NCBI GenBank assembly: GCA_018242295.1
Contig: JAFECE010000004.1
Span: forward strand, 1-64,000
Source: Pseudomonadota bacterium
GTDB lineage: Bacteria > Pseudomonadota > Alphaproteobacteria > Rhizobiales > Hyphomicrobiaceae
Direction of reading: 5' to 3'
Length of the DNA stretch: 64,000 nt
Below the pieces are notes generated by a model that was not told the DNA's origin, searched no databases, and saw only the letters and a program-made list of their open reading frames with translations. Every line of letters begins with the position of its first letter. Positions within the stretch are counted from its first letter, which is position 1. The position numbers and the translations under genes were made by a program. Shown piece by piece: positions 10,175 to 19,851 of the stretch.

Positions 10175-11586
10175 GGGGCCGCTCGCATCGCAATCCCGGG
10201 GAGCGAAGCGACAAGACCTCGAAAACTTTCGCCGCGAACTTCGAAGTTCCGGAACTGATCGTAGCTCGCGCAAGCGGGCGACAGCAGCACGACCGGCTCG
10301 GCGCCCTCGCTCGATTGTGCATCGCCCGACGCAGCCCACACCGCCTCATCGAGTGTGCCGCTCCGCACGAACGGCACCGTGCCCTCGAGCGTCTGCGCGA
10401 ATTCGTCCGCCGCTTCGCCGATCAGATAAGCCTTCGAGATACGATCGAAATACGGAACGAGGCTCGTGATGCCGCCAGCCTTCGGCTTGCCGCCGAGGAT
10501 CCAATAGATGTCGCGAGGAAAGGAACTGAGTGCCTTCTCGGTGGAATCCGCATTCGTCGCCTTGCTGTCGTTGACGAAGAGCGTCTTGCCGAGATTGCCG
10601 ATTTCTTCGAGCCGATGCGGCAGTCCCGGAAACGACGACAACGCCCCCTGCCAATCGAGATCCGTCGATCTGCCGAGCGCGTTGAGACATTCCCGCACGG
10701 CAGCAACCGCGGCCAGCGCATTCTGTCCATTATGCTGCCCGCGCAGCGTCGGAATGCCCTTCAACGACCCGAGCTTGACGGCTAGCCCTTCACGATTGCT
10801 GCATACCACCGTGTGGTCGAGCAAACTGTAGCCGGGCGCGATGGATTTCTCGGCGCTGAAGGCGATCGCCGGTCCGGAAACGATCCGCCGTCTGAGCATC
10901 GCCAATCCGTAGTCATCGTCGATGCCGACCGCCGCGATATCGGCGCCCTGGACGATGCGTTCTTTGATGGCGGCGTAATTCTCGATCGTCCCATGCCGGT
11001 CGATATGATCGGCCGTCACGTTGAGCATCACACCGACCGTCGGCTCCAGCGTCGGCGTCAGGTCGATCTGAAACGACGACATTTCGATGACGTGAAACCG
11101 TCCAGGCTCCGGCGGATCGAGCGTCAGTATCGGTCGCCCGATATTGCCGCCCATCTGCACGTCGAGCCCGGCATGCCGGAGAATGTGGGTGACAAGCGCC
11201 GTCGTCGTCGACTTGCCGTTGGTTCCGGTGATTGCAATGAAAGGTGCGCCCGGCGAGTGCAAAGCCCGCTCGCGCGTGAAAATCTCGATATCGCCAATGA
11301 TCTCGACGCCGTTCTCGCGGGCCTTTTTGACCGTCCAGTGCGGCTCGGGATGCGTCAGCGGCACGCCCGGCGCCAGCACGAGGGCATAAAACCCCGCCCA
11401 ATCCGCGATGCTAAGGTCGGCGAGCGGAATATCGCTGGCAATCGCGGCCTCGCGGGCCGTAGCGCCATCGTCCCAGGCAGCGACTATGGCACCGCCATCA
11501 CGCAGCGCCTCGGCAGCCGCGAGCCCCGAGGCCCCGAGCCCGAACACTGCAACGGATTTGCCTTGAAAAGACGTGGCGCGAATCAT
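10171..11586 (-). CDS. murD: UDP-N-acetylmuramoylalanine--D-glutamate ligase
   Basis: MurD adds D-Glu to UDP-MurNAc-L-Ala. The 471-residue product has the N-terminal nucleotide-binding motif AVFGLGASGLAAAEAL, the P-loop GTNGKSTTTALV (about residues 120-131), MSSFQIDLTP, NVTADHIDRHG and the C-terminal LSPACASYDQFRNFEVRG. The family is recognised without doubt. It overlaps ftsW by four bases and follows mraY. Confidence 0.97.
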   Translation of the reverse strand: MIRATSFQGKSVAVFGLGASGLAAAEALRDGGAIVAAWDDGATAREAAIASDIPLADLSIADWAGFYALVLAPGVPLTHPEPHWTVKKARENGVEIIGDIEIFTRERALHSPGAPFIAITGTNGKSTTTALVTHILRHAGLDVQMGGNIGRPILTLDPPEPGRFHVIEMSSFQIDLTPTLEPTVGVMLNVTADHIDRHGTIENYAAIKERIVQGADIAAVGIDDDYGLAMLRRRIVSGPAIAFSAEKSIAPGYSLLDHTVVCSNREGLAVKLGSLKGIPTLRGQHNGQNALAAVAAVRECLNALGRSTDLDWQGALSSFPGLPHRLEEIGNLGKTLFVNDSKATNADSTEKALSSFPRDIYWILGGKPKAGGITSLVPYFDRISKAYLIGEAADEFAQTLEGTVPFVRSGTLDEAVWAASGDAQSSEGAEPVVLLSPACASYDQFRNFEVRGESFRGLVASLPGIAMRAAP

Positions 11587-11623
11587 TGGCCCGACTCTAC
11601 CGCATGTCGCGTCGTTTGGCGTC

Positions 11624-12706
11624 CTAGCGCAGCTTCAGCGTCGAAAGGCCGACGAGCGCCAGAATGACCGAAATGATCCAGAACCGGATGACGACCGTCG
11701 ATTCCTTCCACCCCTTCTGTTCGTAGTGGTGATGCAGCGGCGCCATCTTGAACACGCGTTTCCCCGTCCACCGGAACGACAAAACCTGAATGATGACGGA
11801 CAGTGTTTCGAGAACGAAAAGGCCGCCGACGACCGCCAGCACGATCTCGTGCTTGATCGCAACCGCAATTGCGCCAAGCGTGCCGCCGAGCGCCAGCGAA
11901 CCGGTATCACCCATGAAGATCATGGCGGGCGGCGCATTAAACCAAAGGAAGCCGAGACCGGCGCCGATCAGCGCCCCGCAAATGACCGAGAGTTCGCCCG
12001 TCCCTGGCACGTGATGAATTTGCAGATAGCCCGCGAACTTCGCGTTACCTGAAAGATAGGCGATCACACCGAACGTCGCCGCCGCGATCATCACGGGAAC
12101 GATAGCCAAACCGTCGAGGCCGTCCGTGAGGTTGACGGCATTTCCCGCGCCCGCGATCACAAGCACGGCCATCAGCACAAAGAATGGCCCGAGATTGATC
12201 ACGAAGTCTTTGAAGAACGGAAACGTCAGATCGGTGCTGAGCCCCTTCGGGCTGAGCATCATCAGCGCGAAACCGGCGATCGCAGCGACGAGGAGTTCGA
12301 GTAGGAACCGGATACGGCCGGAAAAACCCGCCGTCGTGCGCTTCGTGACTTTCAAAAAGTCGTCGTAGAAACCGATAGCGCCATAAGACAGCGCCACGCC
12401 GAGCACGACCCAGATATAGCCGTTGGAAAGTTGAGCCCACAGCAGCGTCGACACCGTGACGCCTGCGAGGATCATCAGACCACCCATCGTCGGCGTGCCG
12501 CGCTTCAAAAGATGCGACTGCGGCCCATCCGTCCTGATCGGCTGACCCTTGCCTTGCTTAAGGCGAAGAAGATCGATGATCGCCGGCCCAAACATCAGCA
12601 CGAACAGAAGCGCGGTGAAGATCGCACCGCCGGTTCGGAAGGTGATGTATCGAAAAACGTTCAGCGCACTGATCTGATCGCTGAAATTGACGAGCTCGTA
12701 GAGCAT
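11624..12706 (-). CDS. mraY: Phospho-MurNAc-pentapeptide transferase
   Basis: MraY transfers phospho-MurNAc-pentapeptide to undecaprenyl phosphate to form lipid I in the inner membrane. The 360-residue product has about ten hydrophobic segments and the conserved motifs [19 protein letters not shown] (catalytic Asp pair), [13 protein letters not shown] and [12 protein letters not shown]. The frame begins at a GTG (12739). However, GGGGGAAGGAAG lies between that codon and the ATG at 12706 ([11 protein letters not shown]), so the ATG is the real start. It also gives the 360 residues usual for the family. Confidence 0.97.
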   Translation of the reverse strand: MLYELVNFSDQISALNVFRYITFRTGGAIFTALLFVLMFGPAIIDLLRLKQGKGQPIRTDGPQSHLLKRGTPTMGGLMILAGVTVSTLLWAQLSNGYIWVVLGVALSYGAIGFYDDFLKVTKRTTAGFSGRIRFLLELLVAAIAGFALMMLSPKGLSTDLTFPFFKDFVINLGPFFVLMAVLVIAGAGNAVNLTDGLDGLAIVPVMIAAATFGVIAYLSGNAKFAGYLQIHHVPGTGELSVICGALIGAGLGFLWFNAPPAMIFMGDTGSLALGGTLGAIAVAIKHEIVLAVVGGLFVLETLSVIIQVLSFRWTGKRVFKMAPLHHHYEQKGWKESTVVIRFWIISVILALVGLSTLKLR

Positions 12707-12744
12707 GCGGTGAAAACTTCCTTCCCCCTTATGATCCACGCCGC

Positions 12745-14166
12745 CTAGGCAGCGGGCTCGTCGTTTCCAAATTGCGTCTTGAGCGCCGCGACCACGGGAC
12801 CGAGGCGCGTTCCATTGGATGCTTTGACCATCACGACATCCCCCGCTCGTAGATTTTCGGCAAGCGCGGGTCCGATTGTCGCGGACGTCAAAGCGTAGCC
12901 GCCTTTCTTGTCCGCGGGTAGGGCGTCGTAAAGGCCTTTCATATGCGGTCCGCAGGCAAAAACCAGATCGACGTCCGCCTCGTCAACCGCGCCTTTTAGA
13001 CCCGCATGAAGCGCCGGCGCCTCGCTGCCAAGCTCCAGCATGTCGCCGAGGACGGCAATACGTCGCGAATATTTGGCCCTTGGCACTGCGGCAAGCGTTG
13101 CCAGAGCGGCCCGCATCGAGGCCGGATTTGCGTTGTAGCTCTCATCGATTAGCAGCGCTTTCCCGTCGCCGATATGGAGCGTGCTGCGCGCCCCGCGTCC
13201 GCTCGGAGGAGCGAGATTGGCAAGCGCGCCGAGACCCTTCCGGACGTCGGCTCCGATGGAATAAAGCGCAGCGGCCACAGACAGCGCATTTTCGGCAATG
13301 TGCCGACCCGGCATCGCAAGATGAACAGGGAAGCAGCCGCCACCCATAATGGAGACAGTCATGTCGCTGCCGTTGTCCGATGCCGTGAAATTCAATCCCT
13401 GCACATCGGCCCGGTCATCGAATCCGAAAGTCATGGGCTTGGCACCGAGGCTCGAAGCGATCGCCCGGAGGCGGCTCGCATGCGGATTATCGAATTTGAT
13501 GATCGCCGCGCCACCCGGCAGCAGCCCCTCGAAGATCTCGCCCTTGGCATCCGCAATGGACTCGACCGAGGGAAAATGTTCGAGGTGCACGGGCTCGACC
13601 GTTGTAATGATTGCGGCGTCGGGCCTGACCATCTTCGTCAGCGGCCGGATCTCGCACGCGTGATTCATCCCGATCTCGAACACGCCGAATTTCGTCTCAC
13701 GCGGCATCCGTGCCAGCGTCAGCGGAACGCCCCAGTGATTGTTATAGGATTTTTCGGACGCATGGGTTGCACCAAGCAGTGACAGGCACGCCCGCAGCAT
13801 TTCCTTGGTGCCGGTCTTGCCCGCGCTCCCCGTCACGCCGACGATCCGCGCATCGGCAGCAAGTCTCTTCCGCGCCGTCACGCCCAAAGCTTCGAGACCC
13901 GAAAGCGTATCAGTAACTCGAAACAGTGCGCCATCGCCGGGCTGACGCGCATAGGCTTCGCTCACCAGCGCCGCCGCGGCGCCCGCCTTGAATGCCGCCG
14001 AAACGAAATCGTGCCCGTCGCGCTGATCTTTGAGCGCCACGAAGAGATCGCCCGGCAACAACGAACGCGTATCGATGGAAACGCCGGTAATGGCTTCGCC
14101 CGACCCGACTTCGGCATCAGCCGAGAGCGCGGCGCTCAATTCGGAAGAGGACCAGAGTGGATGCAT
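12745..14166 (-). CDS. murF: UDP-MurNAc-tripeptide--D-alanyl-D-alanine ligase
   Basis: MurF joins the D-Ala-D-Ala made by Ddl to the UDP-MurNAc tripeptide. The 473-residue product shows [18 protein letters not shown], the P-loop [22 protein letters not shown], and the C-terminal [17 protein letters not shown] and [10 protein letters not shown]. The frame extends to 14280 inside murE, but the ATG at 14166 ([14 protein letters not shown]) starts 8 bases after the murE stop and gives the usual length. ATG 14202 (MKSGGRS) is the alternative. Confidence 0.95.
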   Translation of the reverse strand: MHPLWSSSELSAALSADAEVGSGEAITGVSIDTRSLLPGDLFVALKDQRDGHDFVSAAFKAGAAAALVSEAYARQPGDGALFRVTDTLSGLEALGVTARKRLAADARIVGVTGSAGKTGTKEMLRACLSLLGATHASEKSYNNHWGVPLTLARMPRETKFGVFEIGMNHACEIRPLTKMVRPDAAIITTVEPVHLEHFPSVESIADAKGEIFEGLLPGGAAIIKFDNPHASRLRAIASSLGAKPMTFGFDDRADVQGLNFTASDNGSDMTVSIMGGGCFPVHLAMPGRHIAENALSVAAALYSIGADVRKGLGALANLAPPSGRGARSTLHIGDGKALLIDESYNANPASMRAALATLAAVPRAKYSRRIAVLGDMLELGSEAPALHAGLKGAVDEADVDLVFACGPHMKGLYDALPADKKGGYALTSATIGPALAENLRAGDVVMVKASNGTRLGPVVAALKTQFGNDEPAA

Positions 14167-14173
14167 CAGATCG

Positions 14174-15619
14174 TCAACTCGCGAGCGCCCGCCGGATTTC
14201 ATCGTGATCGGAAAACGGCACGATGCGATCGCCGATGATCTGGCCGGTTTCGTGGCCCTTTCCGGCCACAAGCACGACATCCCCGGGAGACATCATTTTC
14301 ACCGCCGTCGCAATAGCCTCCCCGCGATCCCCGATTTCGCGCGCACCGGTCGCCCCGGCAAGAATTTCCTTGCGAATTTGCGCCGGGACCTCGCTGCGCG
14401 GATTATCGTCGGTCACGATCGTGATGTCGGCGCGATCGACCGAAATCCGTCCCATGATGGGCCGCTTGCCCTTGTCGCGATCGCCGCCGCACCCAAATAC
14501 CGAAATCAGCCGCCCTGTTGCGAAAGGCCGGCACGCGTCGAGCGCCGCCGCCAGCGCTTCCGGTTTATGCGCATAATCGACGATCGCCAGACCGCCATTT
14601 CGCTCGCCGATGATTTCAAGCCGGCCCGGTACACCCTTGAGGTCGCGAAGCGCCGCCAGAACTGCGCACGTCTCTTCACCGACGGCAATCGCCAGCCCCG
14701 CCGCGACGAGCGCGTTCTCCACCTGATAGGCGCCGACAAGCGGCAGATCGACCGCGTACTTCTTGCCGCCCGCTTCGATGCCGATGTTTTGCCGGAAGCC
14801 CTCGCGCGTCAGCGACGTGCGCGTCAGCGTCTCGCCCAGCGCCCCGACCGTCAGCACACGGAGACCGCGCGCCTTGGCTGCGACCAGAACCTCCATCGCT
14901 GAGGCCCCGTCGGCATTGATCACCGCCGGCTGGCCAGGCTTCAGAAGCTCGGTGAAAAGCCTGAGCTTCGCATCGAGATACGCTTCGACCGTCGGATGAT
15001 AATCCATGTGATCGCGGCCGAGGTTCGTGAACGCCGCCGCCGCAAGCTCCACACCGTCGAGGCGGTGCTGATCGAGCCCATGCGAAGATGCTTCGAACGC
15101 GAGATGCGTAACGCCTTCATCCGCCAGTGCCGCAAGCGTTGCATGCAGCGTAACGGGATCGGGCGTCGTCAGTGAACCGTAGACCGCGCCACCCGGCTTC
15201 ACGATGCCGACCGTTCCGATCGACGCGGCGCTATGGCCAAGAGCCGAAAAGATCTGCCGCGTGAAGTCAGCAACCGACGTCTTGCCGCTCGTCCCCGTAA
15301 CGGCGACGGCGCATTCGGGCTGTCTGCCCGCCAGTTTGGCCGCGATTTTCGCCAATGCCGCGCGCGGATTGTCGATTTCGATCAGCGCGACGCCCGGCGG
15401 AACCGTCACGCCCTTGTTCCGGCCCACGATGACCGCCGCAGCACCCCGCGCAATAGCATCGGGAACGAATGACGCGCCATCGACCTTGGTGCCGGGAAGC
15501 CCGGCGAAAATCGCGCCTGGCCCGACGGCTGCACTCGCGGCGGTAATGCCCGTTACCTGGACATCCGCCGCGCCCGGCGGCAATTCGATACCGGCTGGAA
15601 GCACATCGCTAAGCCGCAT
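14174..15619 (-). CDS. murE: UDP-MurNAc-L-Ala-D-Glu:meso-diaminopimelate ligase
   Basis: MurE adds the third stem-peptide residue. The 481-residue product has the P-loop GTSGKTSVADFTRQ, FEASSHGLDQHRLDG, NLGRDHMDYHPTVEAY and VDYAHKPEALAAAL. The motif TDDNPRSEVP contains DNPR, which in this family marks meso-diaminopimelate rather than lysine as substrate, as expected for a Gram-negative wall. The lysine that becomes carbamylated should lie in the middle domain. It precedes murF by 7 bases and follows ftsI after about 108 bases. Confidence 0.97.
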   Translation of the reverse strand: MRLSDVLPAGIELPPGAADVQVTGITAASAAVGPGAIFAGLPGTKVDGASFVPDAIARGAAAVIVGRNKGVTVPPGVALIEIDNPRAALAKIAAKLAGRQPECAVAVTGTSGKTSVADFTRQIFSALGHSAASIGTVGIVKPGGAVYGSLTTPDPVTLHATLAALADEGVTHLAFEASSHGLDQHRLDGVELAAAAFTNLGRDHMDYHPTVEAYLDAKLRLFTELLKPGQPAVINADGASAMEVLVAAKARGLRVLTVGALGETLTRTSLTREGFRQNIGIEAGGKKYAVDLPLVGAYQVENALVAAGLAIAVGEETCAVLAALRDLKGVPGRLEIIGERNGGLAIVDYAHKPEALAAALDACRPFATGRLISVFGCGGDRDKGKRPIMGRISVDRADITIVTDDNPRSEVPAQIRKEILAGATGAREIGDRGEAIATAVKMMSPGDVVLVAGKGHETGQIIGDRIVPFSDHDEIRRALAS

Positions 15620-15727
15620 GGCCCCGCTTTTCGCCCTCTATTCGTCTGCACTTACGTTCGGCCCGGAGCTTGATACGGGCCCCCATCGAGGCCGTCAAAT
15701 GCGGCCGAAAGTGGCTTCATCGATATG

Positions 15728-17437
15728 TCATTGACGTGCTGTGGCGAACTCCGGCGCAACGCCAAGCTGCGCTGCGACGCGCGCGATCAGCTCTCCGGTC
15801 ACAGGTGCGGCGTTCGTGCCTCCCGTCCGGTGTCCCTTGGTGTCCGGGATGCCCTTCGGCTCGAACAGCACGATGAACGTCAGATACTGCGGATCGTCCG
15901 TCGGAAACGCGGCGAGAAACGAGGATATGACGGCATTGGACGTATATCCGCCCTTGCTCGCGATATCGGCAGTTCCGGTCTTGCCGCCGACCCTGTAGCC
16001 CGGCACGTCCGCTTTCCCGCCCGTACCGTCCTTATCGACGACGTTCGCGCGCATCAGCTCGGCCAATTCGCGTGATGTCGCAGCGCTGACCACCGGTTTG
16101 CCGTCGGCGGTCCCTGCATCGAATTTTCGTAAGAACGTCGGATGAACAGTCCTGCCGCCATTGAAGAGTGTCGCAGCCGCAGCCGCAAACTGCAGCGGCG
16201 CGACCGCAATGCCGTGCCCGAACGAAGTGGTGATCGTCGTCGCCCGGTTCCAGCGCGAAGGAACCTGTGGCGCCGCCATTGCACCCGCCTCCGTCTGCAT
16301 CGTTTCGAGGATCCCGGCCTTCTGCAGAAATGCCTGCAGCTTCTCCGGCCCCGCCTCCAGCGCCAGCATGCCCGCGCCGACGTTCGACGAATGCGTGAAA
16401 ACTTCCGTAACGGTCAGCGGCCGGCGGGAAGGATGCATGTCCGTGACCGTGAACCGCCCGGCTTCGAGAGGCTGTCTCACGTCGAGAACCGTATCGGGCT
16501 TTGCCAATCCCTCGTCAAAAGCCATCGCCAGCGTGAGCGTCTTGAACACCGAGCCAAGCTCGTAGGTCCCGCCCGTCATGCGATCGATGTGCTTGTCGTC
16601 AAGCGCCTGCATAGGCCAGCTGGGATCGACTTGCGGCAGCGATGCGCTCGCGAGGATTTCGCCCGTCTTGATATTGAGAACTGCGCCGGCCGCGCCTTCC
16701 GGCTGGTAGCGACGCATGGCGTCGTCAAGCTCATCTTCGAGCGCGTGCTGAACCCCGAGATCGAGCGAGAGGCGCACCGGCGGACGATTGGAAAGCACAG
16801 CCGAATGCACCGGATCGACGCCAACTTTGTCGTCGATATATTTCTCGATGCCGGCGACGCCGCGGTTGTCGACATCGACGTAGCCGAGCGCGTGTCCGGC
16901 CATCTTGCCGCCGGGATATGCACGCTTCAGCTCATAACGGAACGAAACGCCGGGCAATCCGAGATCGTGCACCTTCTGCGCAATGGCAGGCGACACGCCT
17001 CGGCGTACCCAGACGAACCGGCGCGACCGGTCCGACAGCGCGCGCATCAGTTCAGATGCATTGAGATCAGGCAGCACGGTCGAAAGCTTTTCGACGACCT
17101 CGTCGCGATCGAGAACGACTCCCGGATCGGCGAAGATCGAGGGTGCCTCGAGATCCGTCGCGAGCAAACGCCCGTTGCGATCGACGATGTCGGGACGGCT
17201 GAAACTCGTCGCCGCGACTGGCTCCGAAATCGCCAGCGCGATATCCGAATGCCGTCCGGCCGCCAGCACCAGGAGCTGCACGCCAACGACCGCGAATGCG
17301 GAAAACAAAACGCCGTAGACGGCCGCTTCCGCACGTCGCCGCGTTTGGCCAAGCCCGGACGCCGCGTGCGTTCCCGCACCACGGATTATCTGCGCGCCCG
17401 CGCCCCCGATCAGAAAGTCTGCTCGATCAACGGCCAT
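15728..17437 (-). CDS. ftsI: Septal peptidoglycan transpeptidase FtsI (PBP3)
   Basis: FtsI is the class B penicillin-binding protein that cross-links septal wall. The 569-residue product has one N-terminal membrane segment (AVYGVLFSAFAVVGVQLLVLAAG) and a dimerisation module (DIVDRNGRLLATDLEAPS). The transpeptidase motifs are SxxK as GSVFKTL, SxN as SSNVGA and KTG as GGKTGTADIA. The frame opens at 17536, but the ATG at 17437 (MAVDRADFLIGG) overlaps the ftsL 3' end by 11 bases and is the likely start. It acts in the periplasm. Confidence 0.96.
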   Translation of the reverse strand: MAVDRADFLIGGAGAQIIRGAGTHAASGLGQTRRRAEAAVYGVLFSAFAVVGVQLLVLAAGRHSDIALAISEPVAATSFSRPDIVDRNGRLLATDLEAPSIFADPGVVLDRDEVVEKLSTVLPDLNASELMRALSDRSRRFVWVRRGVSPAIAQKVHDLGLPGVSFRYELKRAYPGGKMAGHALGYVDVDNRGVAGIEKYIDDKVGVDPVHSAVLSNRPPVRLSLDLGVQHALEDELDDAMRRYQPEGAAGAVLNIKTGEILASASLPQVDPSWPMQALDDKHIDRMTGGTYELGSVFKTLTLAMAFDEGLAKPDTVLDVRQPLEAGRFTVTDMHPSRRPLTVTEVFTHSSNVGAGMLALEAGPEKLQAFLQKAGILETMQTEAGAMAAPQVPSRWNRATTITTSFGHGIAVAPLQFAAAAATLFNGGRTVHPTFLRKFDAGTADGKPVVSAATSRELAELMRANVVDKDGTGGKADVPGYRVGGKTGTADIASKGGYTSNAVISSFLAAFPTDDPQYLTFIVLFEPKGIPDTKGHRTGGTNAAPVTGELIARVAAQLGVAPEFATARQ

Positions 17438-17726
17438 TGGCGCTGCCCTGGCGCTCGCTGAGTTCGGAGACTTCCCGTCCATTCTGGAATTGCTCGGCCC
17501 TCGGTGGTCCAAGACCGAGCCGACGTGCCAGCTCATCGATTCTATCGGGACGCGCCAGCGTGCTGCGCTCTGCCTTCAAAACCGCAATATCGCTGCGGGC
17601 GCGATCTGCCTGTCGCTCCTTCGCCTGAAGCTCGGCCTCGAGGCGGCGCGTGTCGTAGTTCAATGCATAAAGGAGCAGCGCACTGGCGACTGCAAAAAAG
17701 AAGGCGGCAACATTCAAGAGACGCAT
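17427..17726 (-). CDS. ftsL: Cell division protein FtsL
   Basis: FtsL is a small bitopic divisome protein that pairs with FtsB and FtsQ. The 99-residue product has a short cytoplasmic end, one membrane helix (LLNVAAFFFAVASALLLYAL) and a periplasmic coiled coil rich in Ala, Arg and Glu (LEAELQAKERQADRARSDI). It ends in the LARPDRIDELARRLGLGPP segment seen in alphaproteobacterial FtsL. Sequence identity in this family is always weak. The call rests on topology, length and the position between rsmH and ftsI. Confidence 0.9.
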   Translation of the reverse strand: MRLLNVAAFFFAVASALLLYALNYDTRRLEAELQAKERQADRARSDIAVLKAERSTLARPDRIDELARRLGLGPPRAEQFQNGREVSELSERQGSANGR

Positions 17727-17766
17727 TTTGATACAATTCCCGTTCAGCTTGTCTCCAAGCCCAGCA

Positions 17767-18801
17767 TTATCGGTGTCGAGGAACCCCCAATGCGTCCAGA
17801 TCCAAGGGCCAAACCGCCGCGTCGGTGCGAGTTGCGGCCCGCAAACGTGCAGACCGCGAACGAGGGTTCACTTCCAATTCACCTTTAGAAGGTGTTAACG
17901 GGCGTGAGTTAACAATTCGGAAACTTGGCTCGCGCGATTTTATCGATTCCGGCGGCAGATGCCGGGAAGCACCAGCCGTCCGCCCACTCCGCTCTGTGAG
18001 AAATTTCTTTACGATCCGGTCTTCGAGACTGTGAAAGCTGACGACGACCAGCCGTCCTCCGGGCTTCAAGATCCGCTCCGCCGCCGCGAGCGCGTTCGCA
18101 AGTTCGCCAAGCTCGTCGTTGACGAAAATCCTGAGCGCCTGAAATGTCCGCGTCGCCGGATGCCGCCCGTCGATCTTTCGGCCGTGAAAAACGCGCGAGA
18201 CCGTATCGGCGAGTTCGAGCGTCCGCGAGTACTTCGCCTCCTCTCGTCGCTTGACGATGGCGCGAGCAATCGCCCGCGAACGATGTTCTTCGCCGAACGT
18301 GTAAATGACGTCGGCGATCTCTTCTTCTTCCGCCTCGTTGAGGAAATCCGCAGCGCTCATGCCCGAAACCGACATCCGCATGTCGAGCGGCCCGTCGGAT
18401 TGGAATGAAAACCCACGCTCGGCATCGTCGAGCTGCATCGACGAGACGCCGATGTCGAGAACCACGCCGTCGACTTGTTCATCCGGAAGGTTCTCGCGAA
18501 CCGCATCTTCCATCTGACTGAACGGCAATTGGATGAGCGTCAGCCGGCCGCCCGCTTCTTCGAGCAATGACGTGGCGTTGGCGATTGCCGTCGGGTCACG
18601 GTCGAGAGCAAGCACGTTGCAGTTGGCGGCGCCGAGAATGGCGCGCGTATAGCCGCCCGCGCCGAACGTACCGTCGATGTAGGTTTGACCATCCTTCGGT
18701 GCGAGCGTCTCGAGAACTTCCGAGACGAGCACGGGAATGTGGCGCGAAGGCTTTTCAGCCGGCCCCTGCGAGGCTCCCTCTGCCCCGCCACCCCGCGTCA
18801 T
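17767..18801 (-). CDS. rsmH: 16S rRNA (cytosine1402-N4)-methyltransferase
   Basis: RsmH (MraW) methylates N4 of C1402 in 16S rRNA. The 344-residue product has HIPVLVSEVLETLAPKDG, the SAM-binding loop DGTFGAGGYTRAIL (about residues 44-57), DIGVSSMQLDDAERGFSF, the PATRTFQALRIFVN motif and VVSFHSLEDRIVKKF. These are the full set of family motifs. It overlaps the mraZ 3' end by four bases and is the second gene of the dcw cluster. Confidence 0.97.
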   Translation of the reverse strand: MTRGGGAEGASQGPAEKPSRHIPVLVSEVLETLAPKDGQTYIDGTFGAGGYTRAILGAANCNVLALDRDPTAIANATSLLEEAGGRLTLIQLPFSQMEDAVRENLPDEQVDGVVLDIGVSSMQLDDAERGFSFQSDGPLDMRMSVSGMSAADFLNEAEEEEIADVIYTFGEEHRSRAIARAIVKRREEAKYSRTLELADTVSRVFHGRKIDGRHPATRTFQALRIFVNDELGELANALAAAERILKPGGRLVVVSFHSLEDRIVKKFLTERSGRTAGASRHLPPESIKSREPSFRIVNSRPLTPSKGELEVNPRSRSARLRAATRTDAAVWPLDLDALGVPRHR

Positions 18802-19301
18802 TCCCGTGCCCCCTCGTCGCCGCCGTCATTTGACGGGCGGCTCCCCGCTGCAAAAAGTTTCCGCGTTACCTGGACTTTGCTCCGCGCCTCGGCGCGGCGG
18901 GCTTCGAAGAGTTTGGGCTCCCACATCTGGAATTTTTCACCAAGTCCAACAAACGAGACGGCGGCGTCCAGGTTGGCGTGGGCACGAAGGTTTTCAGGAA
19001 GGACGATGCGGCCGTCGCCATCGATCGAGAGAACCTGGACGTCGCCGTAGAGTGCGACAGACAGCTCATCGCGCTCATCCGAATAGTCCGGCAAGCCCGC
19101 GAGAAGCCCGTCGATTTTCTTTGCAAGTCTTTCGCCGCCTGCATCGAGTGCTTGAGCATCGAGCGAGGGGTAGCAGTAGAGACCACCGGCGATACCGCCG
19201 GCATACCCGTCACGCTCGAGGACAGCGCGGAACGAGGCTGGAATGGAAACCCTGCCTTTGGCGTCGATCTTGTTTGTGAATGTCGAGACAAAGCGGTCCA
19301 T
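18798..19301 (-). CDS. mraZ: Transcriptional regulator MraZ
   Basis: MraZ is an AbrB-fold DNA-binding protein that represses the dcw operon it heads. The 167-residue product has two repeats of the family: residues 1-60 with TNKIDAKGRVSIPASFR, and a second repeat with the DGRIVLPENLRAHA stretch. The start MDRFVSTF is typical of Rhizobiales MraZ. A GAGG lies directly before the ATG, closer than ideal. I could not pick out a clean array of the TGGGN repeats that MraZ binds in E. coli within the upstream 200 bases. Confidence 0.95.
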   Translation of the reverse strand: MDRFVSTFTNKIDAKGRVSIPASFRAVLERDGYAGGIAGGLYCYPSLDAQALDAGGERLAKKIDGLLAGLPDYSDERDELSVALYGDVQVLSIDGDGRIVLPENLRAHANLDAAVSFVGLGEKFQMWEPKLFEARRAEARSKVQVTRKLFAAGSRPSNDGGDEGARE

Positions 19302-19851
19302 CCCTCAGCTAACGAATTTCGTCCTCCACTCAGCTACTGGCTACGCTTTGTCTTGCCGTCCGCCGGCTCCCCCGCACGGAGTTGCCGAACCAAAATTGAG
19401 ACCCTTCGTTTCTTTCGGACGGCGGGAACGCGAGGTGCCGTGTCGCCCGAAATGATCAAGTAAGGGGCCGTGGCGGTCGCTCGGATTTGGGCCCTCTACC
19501 AAATCGGCGCCCGGCCACGGTGTCCTGCCCGGTGCGGACGGGCCTTTATGGGATCGCATGGGATTTGATGGTCGTCAACGGAATATTAAGGATATTTCGT
19601 GGTGCGAAGCGGAATTGCATCATCTGTCCACAACAAGACGGCTTCCGCTCATCAAGTAAAAAATGAATAAAAAAGGATAATATTATGAAAATTATATATT
19701 TTAATGAATCGAATGAGCGGTAACGCAGACCTGACTTGAAGCTTTCGGGGAAGAGCGCATCCTTCGTGCAGAAGGCGAGGCGGGGCGCTCCGATTGTCCG
19801 GTGCCAAAGGCCATCGATCACTTTGGCGCCACAACATCAGCAGGTGCCGAC
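19302..19851. other. Long intergenic stretch upstream of mraZ, partly very AT-rich
   Basis: These 550 bases separate the divergent mraZ and DUF2189 genes and should hold both promoters. Two things stand out. Around 19468-19520 there are two nested inverted repeats: CCGTGGC with GCCACGG outside, GATTTGG with CCAAATC inside. Around 19650-19725 the sequence becomes strongly AT-rich, unlike the rest of the window. Short reading frames across it look like chance. Confidence 0.5.

Noticed and set aside
19461-19548. tRNA-like look of GGTAGAGGGCC on the minus strand
   Set aside because: No acceptor stem, anticodon arm or TTC arm can be formed around it.
19546-19821. Minus-strand frame of 91 codons with a hydrophobic stretch upstream of mraZ
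   Set aside because: The hydrophobic run (KYIIFIILSFFIHF) is simply what the AT-rich island encodes; there is no ribosome site or homology.
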